Source: Actinobacteria bacterium HGW-Actinobacteria-1
Lineage (GTDB): Bacteria; Actinomycetota; Coriobacteriia; Anaerosomatales; Anaerosomataceae
Direction: 5' to 3'
DNA: 64,000 nt
Assembly (NCBI GenBank): GCA_002841355.1
Contig: PHFB01000002.1
Coordinates: 203,816 to 267,815, forward strand
The position numbers and the translations under genes were made by a program. This document shows, piece after piece, positions 7,933 through 16,545 of this stretch (within the stretch, counting starts at the first letter, position 1; each line of letters begins with the position of its first letter). Below the pieces are notes generated by a model. The model was not told the DNA's origin. It ran no database searches and saw only the letters and a list, made by a program, of their open reading frames with translations.

Positions 7933-9324
7933 ATGGCGTCGAGCGGCTCGAGTCTGGCGGATCGCGTACCGCCGCATAACCTCGAAGCCGAGCAGTCTCT
8001 GCTCGGTTCGATGTTCCTGTCTTCAGAGGCCGTCGAGACCTGTCTCGATGCGGTCAGCGAGGACGATTTCTCGCGCTCGGCACATGCGAAGATCTTCGCC
8101 GCAATCAAGTACCTCTACGGCCGGGGCGAGCCGGTCGACCAGATCACCGTCGCCGATCGCCTCCTCGCATCGGGCGATCTTGATGCGGCCGGTGGCAAGC
8201 CGTACCTGCTGGACATCACCGGCATGGTCCCCACCGCCGCGAACGCCGCGTTCTACGCCGAGATCGTGAAGCGCACCTCGCTTCTTCGCCAGCTCATCGA
8301 AGCTGGAACCGGCATCGTCGCCATCGGCTACGAGAATCCGGACGACATCGACGCCGTCATCGAACAGGCCGAGAAGCGCATCTTCGACGTTACTAACAAG
8401 CGCGTATCGAGCAACTTCCGCGGCATCGACGAACTCATGAAGACCGGGTTCGAGCAGATCGAGAAGCTCTACGACCGCAAAGAGCACATCACGGGTGTTC
8501 CTACGGGATTCCCGGACCTCGACAAGATCCTCGCTGGCCTTCACGCCGGCGACCTGATCATCCTCGCGGCGCGTCCCTCGGTGGGCAAGACCGCATTCGC
8601 ACTCAACATCGCGGTCAACGCGGCGAAAGAGGGGTATCCCACCGCCGTCTTCTCGCTCGAGATGTCAAGCGAGCAGCTCGTCCAGCGCATCCTGTGCGCC
8701 GAGGCGCGCATCGACTCGCAGCGCCTGCGCACCGGCTATCTGAACGACAGCGACTGGCCGGCGATCATGCAGGCGATGGGTCGTCTTGGTGCCGCTCCGC
8801 TCTGGGTCGACGACACACCCGCGATTTCGATTCTCGAGGTTCGCGCGAAGGCTCGCAGGCTCTTCCGAGACAAGCCGCAGGGACTCATCATCGTCGACTA
8901 CCTGCAGCTCATGCAGCCCCAGAACCGGCGTTCCGAGAACCGCCAGGTGGAGATCGCCGAGATCAGCCGTGGACTCAAGATCCTCTCGAAGGAACTTGGC
9001 GTGCCGATCCTCGCGCTCTCGCAGCTCTCGCGTGCGGTCGAACAGCGCACGAGCAAGCGGCCGATGCTCTCCGACCTTCGCGAATCAGGCGCGATCGAAC
9101 AGGACGCCGACGTCGTCATGTTCATCCACCGCGACACGATCGGAAGCGGCGGCGGAGGTCACGACGACTTCGGCGGCGATGACGAGAAGCGCGACGGCAT
9201 GCCAGGCAAGGGCGAGGCCGAGATCATCGTGGCCAAGCACCGCAACGGTCCAGTGGACAGCTGCTTCGTCGCATACCTTGACCGGTACACGAAGTTCGCG
9301 CCGCTCGCCAAGAACGTGCCCTAG
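7933..9324 (+). CDS. dnaB: Replicative DNA helicase DnaB
   Basis: Hexameric replication fork helicase, 463 residues. The N-terminal DnaB domain opens with P-x-N-L-E-A-E-Q-S-L-L-G, and the RecA-like ATPase domain carries Walker A ARPSVGKT (K219), where most homologues have M in place of V. The Walker B region reads IIVDYLQLM and the C-terminal half contains the L-S-Q-L-S-R-A-V-E-x-R motif. I choose ATG 7933 since GGGGG (7923-7927) sits 5 bases ahead; ATG 7918 is upstream of that site. No intein or DnaB insertion is seen. Confidence 0.95.
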   Translation: MASSGSSLADRVPPHNLEAEQSLLGSMFLSSEAVETCLDAVSEDDFSRSAHAKIFAAIKYLYGRGEPVDQITVADRLLASGDLDAAGGKPYLLDITGMVPTAANAAFYAEIVKRTSLLRQLIEAGTGIVAIGYENPDDIDAVIEQAEKRIFDVTNKRVSSNFRGIDELMKTGFEQIEKLYDRKEHITGVPTGFPDLDKILAGLHAGDLIILAARPSVGKTAFALNIAVNAAKEGYPTAVFSLEMSSEQLVQRILCAEARIDSQRLRTGYLNDSDWPAIMQAMGRLGAAPLWVDDTPAISILEVRAKARRLFRDKPQGLIIVDYLQLMQPQNRRSENRQVEIAEISRGLKILSKELGVPILALSQLSRAVEQRTSKRPMLSDLRESGAIEQDADVVMFIHRDTIGSGGGGHDDFGGDDEKRDGMPGKGEAEIIVAKHRNGPVDSCFVAYLDRYTKFAPLAKNVP

Positions 9325-9339
9325 GCACTTCTCGGGAGG

Positions 9340-9582
9340 CTAGGCCTTCAGCAGCTTCTCGAACTCGGCAGGGCTCCAGCCCACCATCGCGCGCTCGCCC
9401 ACCTGGATGACCGGCACACCATACTGCCCTGTCATCGTCACCATGCGCTTCAGTCCCGCCTTGTCTTTCGCCACGTCCACATCGGTGAACTTGACGCCGT
9501 TTTCCGCGAAGTACCTCTTCGCGTACGTGCAGTACGGTCAAGTGGCGGTGGTGAAGATCGTGACGCGCTTCTGCTCGGCCAT
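9340..9582 (-). CDS. Glutaredoxin-like selenoprotein (UPYC active site, UGA read as Sec)
   Basis: An 80-residue thiol/selenol oxidoreductase on the reverse strand. Reading from ATG 9582, residues 1-14 (VTIFTTAT at 7-14) match the beta-1 of NrdH/glutaredoxins. Codon 15 is TGA (9540-9538), and the frame continues PYCTYAKRYF and on to a GVPVIQVG cis-Pro loop (about 56-63), a W-S-P-x-E-F helix and a TAG stop. The UGA falls exactly where the first Cys of the CPYC motif belongs, giving U-P-Y-C. A strong GGAGGTG site precedes the start. A SECIS-like hairpin lies 14 bases after the UGA. Glutaredoxin selenoproteins are known in anaerobes. Standard gene callers would truncate or skip it. It diverges from an FAD oxidoreductase. 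Confidence 0.85.
9505..9523 (-). promoter_or_regulatory. Bacterial SECIS-like hairpin in the glutaredoxin ORF
   Basis: On the coding (reverse) strand, CGCGAAG (9523-9517) pairs perfectly with CTTCGCG (9511-9505), closing a five-base AGGTA loop. The loop begins 21 bases after the UGA (9540-9538) and has G at its second position. Bacterial SECIS elements are short stem-loops immediately downstream of the UGA with a G in the first loop bases, bound by SelB. The geometry fits; SelB itself is not encoded in this window. Confidence 0.7.
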
Positions 9583-9711
9583 GGGGCACCTCCGTTGCGT
9601 TGGACGCACAGTACGTCCCCGAGCTGAGGGCCTCGCTAACCCGCCAGGGGGGCGACAGCCAATGCTCATCGTGGTATGAACCAGTCGTGTGATTCCGAGG
9701 AAGGGACATCC

Positions 9712-11100
9712 ATGACCGAGCAGCGCTACGACGTCGTCATCGTCGGTGCTGGCCCCGCGGGCATCTTCGCAGCGATCGAGCTCGTCAGGTCCGGTCGCGT
9801 GAAGAAGATCCTCGTGGCCGAGCGGGGCAAGCCGATCGCGAAGCGGAAGTGTCCCGCGCGCCAGACGCACTGCATCGGGTGCGAGACGTGCGCGATCATG
9901 ACCGGGTGGGGCGGCGCAGGCGCCTTCTCGGACGGGAAGCTCACACTCACCACTGAAGTCGGCGGGTGGCTCGGCGACTACATCGGCACCGAGAACCTCG
10001 AGCGCCTCATCGACGACGCCGACAAGCTGTGGCTGGAGTTCGGTGCCACCACCGAGGTGCACTCGCCCGACCCCGAGACCGCCGCGCGCCTGTCGCGCGA
10101 GGCGACGCTCGCCGAGATGCGCCTCATCCCGATGCGCATTCGCCACATCGGGACCGACCGCTCGCCGGCCGTCCTCCAGGCGATGCACGACTACCTCGCC
10201 GAGCAGGGCGTGGACGTGCGGCTTTCCTCGGAGGTCGCGCGCATCATCGCGGACAGCGGACACGTCGAGGGCATCGAGTTCTCCGACGGCACCCGGGTGC
10301 TTGCGAACGCGGTCATCGCCGCGCCGGGTCGCGACGGTGCCGACTGGCTCACGGAGCAGGCGCAGGCGCTCGGCATCGGGCTCGTCAACAACGCCGTCGA
10401 TATCGGCGTGCGGGTCGAAGTCCCCGCGCCCGTGATGGAGCCGCTCACCAAGGAGCTCTACGAGGCCAAGCTCATCTACTACTCGAAGCAGTTCGGCGAC
10501 CAGGTCCGCACGTTCTGCATGAACCCATACGGCGAGGTCACCACCGAGAGCTACGGCGACATCGTCACGGTGAACGGCCACTCCTTTGCCGAGGAGAGGA
10601 CCGCCAACACCAACTTCGCCGTGCTGGTGAGCCAGAGCTTCACGCAGCCATTCCACGAGCCCATCACGTACGGGCGCTCGATCGCGAGCCTCGCGAACCT
10701 CCTCGGCGAGGGCATCATCGTGCAGCGCTTGGGCGATCTACGCGACGGGCGCCGCTCCACCGCAAAGCGAATCGCCGAGTCGGTCGTCGCGCCCACCATG
10801 CCGCAGGCCACCCCCGGTGACCTCAGCTTCGTGCTGCCTTACCGCCACCTTGCCGACATCCTCGAGTTCCTCGAGGCGCTCGACGAACTCGCTCCTGGCG
10901 TGGCCGGCGACGGCACGCTGCTTTACGGCGTCGAAGTGAAGTTCTACTCCTCGCGACTGGAATTGGACCAGCGTCTGCAGAGCCAGGTCGCCGGTCTCTA
11001 CGCCATCGGCGACGGCGCCGGTGTCACCCGCGGGCTCATTCAGGCGAGCGCGAGCGGACTCGTTGCTGCACGCGCCGTGCTGGCTGGTGGCGTGGGCTAG
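9712..11100 (+). CDS. FAD-dependent oxidoreductase with Cys cluster (COG2509-like)
   Basis: A 462-residue flavoprotein. The N-terminal dinucleotide fold has VGAGPAG (residues 11-17) and E38 closing beta-2. A cluster K-C47-P, C54-I-G-C57-E-T-C60 follows, then GWGGAGAFSDGKLTL, a signature of the uncharacterised FAD-dependent dehydrogenase family COG2509. A second glycine-rich FAD segment (AIGDGAG) lies near the C-terminus. ATG 9712 is chosen because GAGGAAGGGA precedes it; an in-frame ATG at 9676 is further from any such site. The substrate is unknown. The four cysteines could bind a metal or FeS cluster. It diverges from the selenoprotein glutaredoxin. Confidence 0.82.
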   Translation: MTEQRYDVVIVGAGPAGIFAAIELVRSGRVKKILVAERGKPIAKRKCPARQTHCIGCETCAIMTGWGGAGAFSDGKLTLTTEVGGWLGDYIGTENLERLIDDADKLWLEFGATTEVHSPDPETAARLSREATLAEMRLIPMRIRHIGTDRSPAVLQAMHDYLAEQGVDVRLSSEVARIIADSGHVEGIEFSDGTRVLANAVIAAPGRDGADWLTEQAQALGIGLVNNAVDIGVRVEVPAPVMEPLTKELYEAKLIYYSKQFGDQVRTFCMNPYGEVTTESYGDIVTVNGHSFAEERTANTNFAVLVSQSFTQPFHEPITYGRSIASLANLLGEGIIVQRLGDLRDGRRSTAKRIAESVVAPTMPQATPGDLSFVLPYRHLADILEFLEALDELAPGVAGDGTLLYGVEVKFYSSRLELDQRLQSQVAGLYAIGDGAGVTRGLIQASASGLVAARAVLAGGVG

Positions 11101-11174
11101 TTCCCGAGTGGGCGTGATGGCGCGCTCGACCGTGGGAACCCACACGGTATGGTAGGCGTTTGGGGGGTGGGGAA

Positions 11175-12035
11175 ATGGCGGACATCCGTCGTTGCTTCGT
11201 GCTCGGCATCTCGCTCGTGTGCGTGCTTGCCCTGAGCACCGGCTGCCTGGTGTCTCCGTACACCGCGCAGAAGAAGAATGACGTCCCGGGGCTTGTTGCA
11301 ATGGCCGAGGACACCGAGGCGAACCTTGAACGTGTGCGTGAGCCAGCCGTCCAGGCGCTCGGGGAGCTCGGCACCCAGGAGGCAAAGGATGCGCTGATCA
11401 GCTGGCTTGAGAACGGCGCGCCGCCTGACCTGGAAGAGGCCGTCTACCGTGCTGCCGGTGCGACGGGCGACCTGCGTGCGGTGGATCCGCTACTCGCGGC
11501 TTTGGAGTCGATCGACCGCGACAAGACCGAGTACGAGATCGAGCCGGGCGATCAGCTCAAGCTGTGGGCGGTCATCGACGGCCTTCGCGGCCTTGTCGAC
11601 CCTCGCGTGCAGAAAGCGCTCCTCGCCGAGCTGGACGCCGGCCACAGTGAGGTCATCGATGACGTCAACCTGAGTGCAGCGCTTGCAGCCCAGGGCGAGG
11701 CGATTGCGCCCGAGCTTGAGAAGCGACTGGCAAACGCCGACGACAAGGTCTTCGTCCCGGCCGCCGAGGCACTTGGCGACATCTACCAGGCTGCGGGCAA
11801 GCAGGACCGCGCGGCCCAGCTGCTCAAGGACAAGAAGACGTTCCGTATCTACGCGGGAATCATCACGGGCGATGTCGTGGTGGATGATCAGCTGGTAATC
11901 GACTCGCTCAACTCTGTTGGCGACGCGATGATGGCGCAGCGGCTGCTCAACACGGGATCGGCCGAGCTTGAGGCGGCTGCGAAGGCCTGGGCGGCCAAGC
12001 ACGGGTACACAATCGAGACGTGGATCACACCGTAG
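11175..12035 (+). CDS. HEAT-repeat lipoprotein
   Basis: A 286-residue exported lipoprotein: signal peptide with lipobox LSTGC (Cys about residue 24), then alpha-helical HEAT/PBS-lyase-like repeats with recurring A-V-x-A-L-G-x-L and A-V-D-P-L-L-A-A-L patterns between about residues 40 and 205, and a further mixed region. Such folds act as binding scaffolds. ATG 11175 follows a GGGGTGGGG site. No enzyme motif is visible. It stands alone between the FAD oxidoreductase and the ornithine operon, and its partner is unknown. Confidence 0.72.
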   Translation: MADIRRCFVLGISLVCVLALSTGCLVSPYTAQKKNDVPGLVAMAEDTEANLERVREPAVQALGELGTQEAKDALISWLENGAPPDLEEAVYRAAGATGDLRAVDPLLAALESIDRDKTEYEIEPGDQLKLWAVIDGLRGLVDPRVQKALLAELDAGHSEVIDDVNLSAALAAQGEAIAPELEKRLANADDKVFVPAAEALGDIYQAAGKQDRAAQLLKDKKTFRIYAGIITGDVVVDDQLVIDSLNSVGDAMMAQRLLNTGSAELEAAAKAWAAKHGYTIETWITP

Positions 12036-12164
12036 CGCCGGGGCGACGTGCGCTGCTCACCGCTCGGCGTATCGGCTCTCGCGTGGAACGGGCGCTTCAC
12101 GGTATCTTGGAGTGCATAGGAATCCAGTGCTTCTGTATCGCCATGTCTTGAGAAGGAGTTCGGC

Positions 12165-13175
12165 ATGATCAAGGTCGCTGTGTGGGGCACGGGCATGATG
12201 GGCCAGGGGTTGCTCGGCTATATCCTTGACCGCCCAAAGGACATCGAACTCGTCGGTGTGATCGATCGGCACCCCGAGAAGCACGGCCGCACCGTCGGTG
12301 AGGTCACCGGTCGGGAGTGCGATATTCCCGTGACCGCTGACTCCGCAGCGGTGCTCGCGCTCAAGCCCGACGTTGTGTGCATCCTCACGGCGAGCAACCT
12401 GCACCAGATCACCGATCAGGTCGAGGCAGCCGTGAAGGCCGAGGCGGACGTCATCTGCATCGCCGAGACCCTCGCGTACCCCTGGGCGACCGATCCCGCA
12501 TGGGCCGAGCGGATCGACGCGCTCGCCCGCGAGCACGGCGTGAGCGTGCTCGGCACCGGCGTGAACCCGGGCTTCGTGCTCGACGCGCTGCCGATCCTGC
12601 TCTCCTCGGCATGCCTGAGCATCGAGCGCATCGAAGCAGCACGCATCAACGACCTCTTGCCGTTCGGGCCCACCGTCATGGAGAGCCAGGGCGTTGGCAC
12701 CACCGTGGAGCAGTTCGAGGCGGGCATCGCGGACGGCTCGATCGTGGGGCATATCGGCTTCCAGGAGTCGGTCGGCCTCATCGCGTACGCGCTTGGATGG
12801 GAGATCGACGAGGTCGTTGAGACCCGCGAGCCGATCGTGTCCACCGTTGAGCGCTCAACACCGCACGTGCACGTCGCTCCCGGCAACGTCGCCGGCTGCC
12901 GCCACATCGCGCGCGCCTACAGCAAGGGTGTGCTCAAGATCGAGCTCGTGCACCCGCAGCAGATCCACCCCGAGCTTGAGGGTGTCGAGACCGGCGACTA
13001 CATCACGATCGTCGGGGAGCCGAACATCAGCTTCCATGACGGTCCCGAGATCCCGGGCGGCAAGGGCACGTACGCGAGCACCGGCAACTACATCCCGCTC
13101 ATCGGAGCGGCGCCCGCCGGCATCGTGACCGTCGTCGACCTGCCGATTCCGCGCTTCTGGGCACCGACCGTCTAG
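12165..13175 (+). CDS. ord: 2,4-diaminopentanoate dehydrogenase
   Basis: Catalyses NAD(P)-dependent oxidative deamination of (2R,4S)-2,4-diaminopentanoate to 2-amino-4-oxopentanoate in anaerobic ornithine breakdown. The 336-residue product begins with a Rossmann motif VWGTGMMGQG (about 5-14) and contains the GTGVNPGFVLDALP segment (about 129-142) typical of Ord and related dihydrodipicolinate-reductase-fold dehydrogenases. The AGAAGGAG site precedes ATG 12165. It is followed by ortA and ortB with very short spacing, the same functional grouping as in Clostridium sticklandii, which makes the assignment firm. Confidence 0.92.
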   Translation: MIKVAVWGTGMMGQGLLGYILDRPKDIELVGVIDRHPEKHGRTVGEVTGRECDIPVTADSAAVLALKPDVVCILTASNLHQITDQVEAAVKAEADVICIAETLAYPWATDPAWAERIDALAREHGVSVLGTGVNPGFVLDALPILLSSACLSIERIEAARINDLLPFGPTVMESQGVGTTVEQFEAGIADGSIVGHIGFQESVGLIAYALGWEIDEVVETREPIVSTVERSTPHVHVAPGNVAGCRHIARAYSKGVLKIELVHPQQIHPELEGVETGDYITIVGEPNISFHDGPEIPGGKGTYASTGNYIPLIGAAPAGIVTVVDLPIPRFWAPTV

Positions 13176-13184
13176 GAGGCACCG

Positions 13185-13511
13185 ATGTCCGACGTCGTTT
13201 CATGCAGCGCGGGCGACTGGGTGGAGATCGAGCGCGTCTTGCTCGAGCCCGCCGACCGCTCGACGAATCTGCCCGAGGAGACCGCGGCGCAGCCGCTGCG
13301 TATGTGGGTGAAGGGTTTCGCCCGCTTGGCTGCGGCTGTTGGCGATGAGGTCACCATCGAGACGATGACCGGTCGCGTTGTGACCGGCACGCTCACGGAC
13401 GTGAACCCCGGCTACGCGCACACGTTCGGCCGTCCCACGCCCGAGCTTACGCACGTTGGCCGAGACCTGCGCGACCGCGTGGCTGCCTATCGCGCGAAGG
13501 CGGGTGAGTAG
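13185..13511 (+). CDS. ortA: 2-amino-4-oxopentanoate thiolase, alpha subunit
   Basis: The small subunit (108 residues) of the PLP-dependent thiolase that cleaves 2-amino-4-oxopentanoate with CoA to acetyl-CoA and alanine. It begins 9 bases after ord with GGAGG as ribosome binding site. The conserved features seen are the N-terminal G-D-W-V-E-I-E-R-V-L-L, a K-G-F region (49-51), and the P-G-Y-x-H-x-F-G-x-P-x-P-E-L motif near the C-terminus. It is followed by ortB after one base. The identity rests on size, these motifs and the operon context. Confidence 0.9.
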   Translation: MSDVVSCSAGDWVEIERVLLEPADRSTNLPEETAAQPLRMWVKGFARLAAAVGDEVTIETMTGRVVTGTLTDVNPGYAHTFGRPTPELTHVGRDLRDRVAAYRAKAGE

Positions 13512-13512
13512 C

Positions 13513-14922
13513 ATGGCGGGAAAGACTGAGGCGATCCTCGCGCGCAAAGGCGAGATCATGAAGCGGGCGCTCGGCATGGACTACTCCCAGTTCGAGCAGA
13601 GCCCCATCGCCTTCGACTACGAGGGCATGATGACCGCGCACGGCTACTCCATCGACGACATCATCGGCATCCAGCGCGCCGGTGGCGTAGGGCGTACACC
13701 GCTCCTCGAGCTACGTAACCTCACGGACCTCGTGCGCTCCTACAGCGAGCCCGGTTACGGCGCTCGCATCTTCGTGAAGGATGAAGCCGCCAACATGGCC
13801 GGCTCCTTCAAGGACCGACGCGCAAGCGTGAGCATCCATGTCGCGAAAGAGAAGGGGTACGCGGGCGTCATCGCCGCAACCTCCGGCAACTATGGTGCCG
13901 CCGTCTCAAGCCAGGCAGCGCGGGCCGGTCTCAACTGCATCATCGTCCAGGAGGCGTTCGACTCGCGGCACGTGGGCCAACCCGAGATCATCGAGAAGTC
14001 GCGCATCTGCGAAGCGTTCGGCGCCGAGGTCATCCAGCTCACCGTGGGCCCCGAGCTCTTCAGCCACATGCTCGAGCTCCTCGACGACACCGGCTACCTC
14101 GCGGCGTCGCTCTACTCGGCGTTCGGGGTGTCGGGCATCGAGACGCTCGGCTACGAGCTTGCCGAGGAGATGACGGCCGTCACGGGCGCGCCTCCCACGC
14201 ACGTGGTCGTCACGCACGCTGGCGGCGGCAACACCACCGGCACCGCGCGCGGTCTCAAGCGCGCCGGCGCGACAACCGAGATCGTGAGCGCCAGCGTGGA
14301 CCTCTCGGGGCTGCATATGGCCAGTGACTCGGACTTCAACCGCAAGAGCTTCACAACCGGTCACACGGGCTTCGGCGTGCCATTCGCGACGTGGCCCGAC
14401 CGCGCCGACGTGCCGCGCAACGCTGCGCGTGCGCTGCGCTACATGGACCGCTACCTCACCGTCAGTCAGGGCGAGGTCTTCTACGTGACCGAGGCGATGG
14501 CCAAGCTTGAAGGCCTCGAGCGCGGTCCGTCCGGCAACACCGCGATGGCGGCCGCCATGTCGCTCGCGCGCGATCTGCCGGCAGACGCCACGGTCGTCGT
14601 GCAGGAGACCGAGTACACCGGCGCCGGCAAGCACCACTGGGCGCAGCTCAACTTCGCACGCGAGAACGGTGTGGAGGTTCGCGCGGGCGATCCCGCCGAG
14701 AACGTGCCGGGCAAGAGCATCATCATCCCTGAGCGTCCTGAGCAGATCCGCGCGAAGGACTTCGACCTGGCCAAGATGCGCCGAAGCTACGTGCGCAACG
14801 CGCTTTCGCACGCGCCGGAGGGCTACGTGCCCACCGACGCCGACATCGCATTCCTGGCCGAGGACACCAACAGCGACGCCGCCACCGTCGAGGAGACGAT
14901 CGCGGGTCTCAGGGCGACGTAG
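13513..14922 (+). CDS. ortB: 2-amino-4-oxopentanoate thiolase, beta subunit (PLP)
   Basis: The catalytic PLP subunit of the ornithine-pathway thiolase, 469 residues, related to threonine synthase-type fold II enzymes. The PLP lysine is K100 in NMAGSFKDRRAS, and the phosphate-binding loop is TSGNYG (about 119-124). A second Gly-rich segment T-H-A-G-G-G-N occurs near residue 236. ATG 13513 starts one base after the ortA stop. With OrtA it yields acetyl-CoA and alanine, the energy-conserving outcome of ornithine fermentation. It is the last gene of the ord-ortA-ortB operon; the next genes are on the other strand. Confidence 0.92.
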   Translation: MAGKTEAILARKGEIMKRALGMDYSQFEQSPIAFDYEGMMTAHGYSIDDIIGIQRAGGVGRTPLLELRNLTDLVRSYSEPGYGARIFVKDEAANMAGSFKDRRASVSIHVAKEKGYAGVIAATSGNYGAAVSSQAARAGLNCIIVQEAFDSRHVGQPEIIEKSRICEAFGAEVIQLTVGPELFSHMLELLDDTGYLAASLYSAFGVSGIETLGYELAEEMTAVTGAPPTHVVVTHAGGGNTTGTARGLKRAGATTEIVSASVDLSGLHMASDSDFNRKSFTTGHTGFGVPFATWPDRADVPRNAARALRYMDRYLTVSQGEVFYVTEAMAKLEGLERGPSGNTAMAAAMSLARDLPADATVVVQETEYTGAGKHHWAQLNFARENGVEVRAGDPAENVPGKSIIIPERPEQIRAKDFDLAKMRRSYVRNALSHAPEGYVPTDADIAFLAEDTNSDAATVEETIAGLRAT

Positions 14923-14947
14923 GTCGCGCCGCCCGCATCCTCGACTC

Positions 14948-15724
14948 TCAGTCAGCGTCGCCGGAGTTCCCGGCGGCGCTGCCGCATACGGGGCACGGTC
15001 GCAAACCCGCCGGGCGCTCGAGTGCGCTCGATTCGAGCAGCGTGTCGTCGGTGAAGATCTCGCGCGTCGGGCCGTCGGCGACCACGCGGCCTTCGTGCAG
15101 CACGATCGTGCGTTCACACAGGTCCAGCGCCATATCCAGATCGTGCGTGGCGATGATCTTCGTGTGCTCGAACGTGCCGAGCAGCTCGATGAGGCGCCGG
15201 CGTGCACGCGGGTCCAGGTTCGAGCTCGGCTCGTCCATCACGAGGATGCTCGGGTACATCGCCAGCACCGTCGCGATCGACACGGCGCGCTTTTCGCCGC
15301 CCGAGAGGCGGTACGGCGGCCGGTCGGCAAGCTTGAGCGCGCCCACGCGGTCGAGCGCCTCGTTCGCGCGCTTGAGCACGTCGGCCTCGGGCAGGCCGAG
15401 GTTCGCGGGACCGAAGGCCACGTCTTCAAGAACGGTCGGCATGAAGAGCTGGTCGTCGGGGTCCTGGAAGACCATCCCCACGGTCTTGCGGATATCGGGC
15501 AGCGTCCCTTTCGTGACCGGCGTGCCGCCGATCTGCACGGTGCCCGAGGTGGGCGAGAGCAGCCCGTTCAGGTGCATCAGCAACGTGGATTTCCCGGCAC
15601 CGTTCGCGCCCACAAGCGCGATCGACTCGCCGTGCCCGATATGGAACGACACGCCGTCGAGCGCACACGTCCCGTCAGGGTAGTCGAAGGCCAGCGCATC
15701 GACATCGATCGTGTGGTGGCTCAT
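14948..15724 (-). CDS. cbiO: Nickel/cobalt ECF transporter ATPase (CbiO/NikO)
   Basis: Energising ATPase of an energy-coupling-factor transporter, 258 residues. Walker A GANGAGKST (about 37-45), Q-loop F-Q-D-P-D-D-Q, signature LSGGEKR, Walker B ILVMDEPSS and the switch His in ATHDLD are all present. The C-terminus ends in a small C-P-V-C-G element, unusual and possibly metal-binding. The start ATG 15724 overlaps the cbiQ stop by 4 bases (15721-15724), so the two are translationally coupled. It is the last gene of the reverse-strand nikR-cbiQ-cbiO operon. Confidence 0.9.
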   Translation of the reverse strand: MSHHTIDVDALAFDYPDGTCALDGVSFHIGHGESIALVGANGAGKSTLLMHLNGLLSPTSGTVQIGGTPVTKGTLPDIRKTVGMVFQDPDDQLFMPTVLEDVAFGPANLGLPEADVLKRANEALDRVGALKLADRPPYRLSGGEKRAVSIATVLAMYPSILVMDEPSSNLDPRARRRLIELLGTFEHTKIIATHDLDMALDLCERTIVLHEGRVVADGPTREIFTDDTLLESSALERPAGLRPCPVCGSAAGNSGDAD

Positions 15725-16533
15725 GATCCCAACCTCATAACCAGACTCCCGAGCAGTTGAGGGACGTTGACCAGCCGGAACGCGACAAACGCCGCTGACC
15801 AGCCGAGGATGAATACCGCGTCGCCCGCCGAGAACGACAGCCGCCGAGGCGAGCGTACGTGACCGTCGAAGCCGCGACCAAGCATCGCGGCGTAGATCCG
15901 CTCGGCACGGGCGAACGTGCGCAGCAGCAGCTGCCCAAGCATCTGCACGTACACGCGCATGCCCATGCCGCGACCGTCGAACGATCGCAGTGTGCGCGCA
16001 CGCGACATGCGCATGGCCTCCTCGGCCAGGACGAAGATGTAGCGGTAGAGGAGCAGCAGCTGCGTGGCGAGCACCTCGGGCATGCCAAGGCGCTCGAGCG
16101 CGAGCACGATGTCGTTGAAGCGGGTGGTGGCGATGAGCACGAGCGCGGCGCTTACCGTGAGGACGAACCGCACGAGGATCGACGCGTACGAGACCCAGCC
16201 GCCGCTGATTGCGAGGCCCGCGACGCGCGTGACGACCTCGCGGTCGATGAGCGGGTTGAAGATGCCCACGAAGACCGCGAACGGCGCGGCGATGAGCAGT
16301 CGCTTGCCGATGAGCTCGAGCGTGAGACCGCCTTCGGATGCGAGCACGATGGGGAAGAGCGCGAACGGGAGCAGCGGGAGCACGCTGTACTTGCCGAACG
16401 ACACGACGCACACGATGAAGACGAGCGTGGTGACGACCTTCGCGCGCGGGTCCAGGCGATGCACCGGCGTGTCGGCACCGGCCGCCTGGTCGAGGCGCCC
16501 GAGCTCGTAGAGTCCCTGTTCGAGTGTGCTCAT
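15721..16533 (-). CDS. cbiQ: Nickel/cobalt ECF transporter transmembrane protein (CbiQ/NikQ)
   Basis: The T component of the ECF transporter, 270 residues with five or six membrane helices. The cytoplasmic coupling region bears the A-R-S/T type motifs: SRARTLRSFDGRG (about 178-190) and ERIYAAMLGRGFDG (about 213-226), matching the two Ala-Arg-Gly-like motifs that contact the ATPases. It is followed directly by cbiO and preceded 12 bases upstream by nikR; the substrate-binding CbiM component is encoded divergently. Confidence 0.9.
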   Translation of the reverse strand: MSTLEQGLYELGRLDQAAGADTPVHRLDPRAKVVTTLVFIVCVVSFGKYSVLPLLPFALFPIVLASEGGLTLELIGKRLLIAAPFAVFVGIFNPLIDREVVTRVAGLAISGGWVSYASILVRFVLTVSAALVLIATTRFNDIVLALERLGMPEVLATQLLLLYRYIFVLAEEAMRMSRARTLRSFDGRGMGMRVYVQMLGQLLLRTFARAERIYAAMLGRGFDGHVRSPRRLSFSAGDAVFILGWSAAFVAFRLVNVPQLLGSLVMRLGS

Positions 16534-16545
16534 CCTGAAGATTGC

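Noticed and set aside
9538-10656. A 372-residue reverse-strand frame antisense to the FAD oxidoreductase
   Set aside because: Only its last 14 residues are real (the start of the selenoprotein glutaredoxin); the rest is a shadow of a G+C-rich gene on the other strand.
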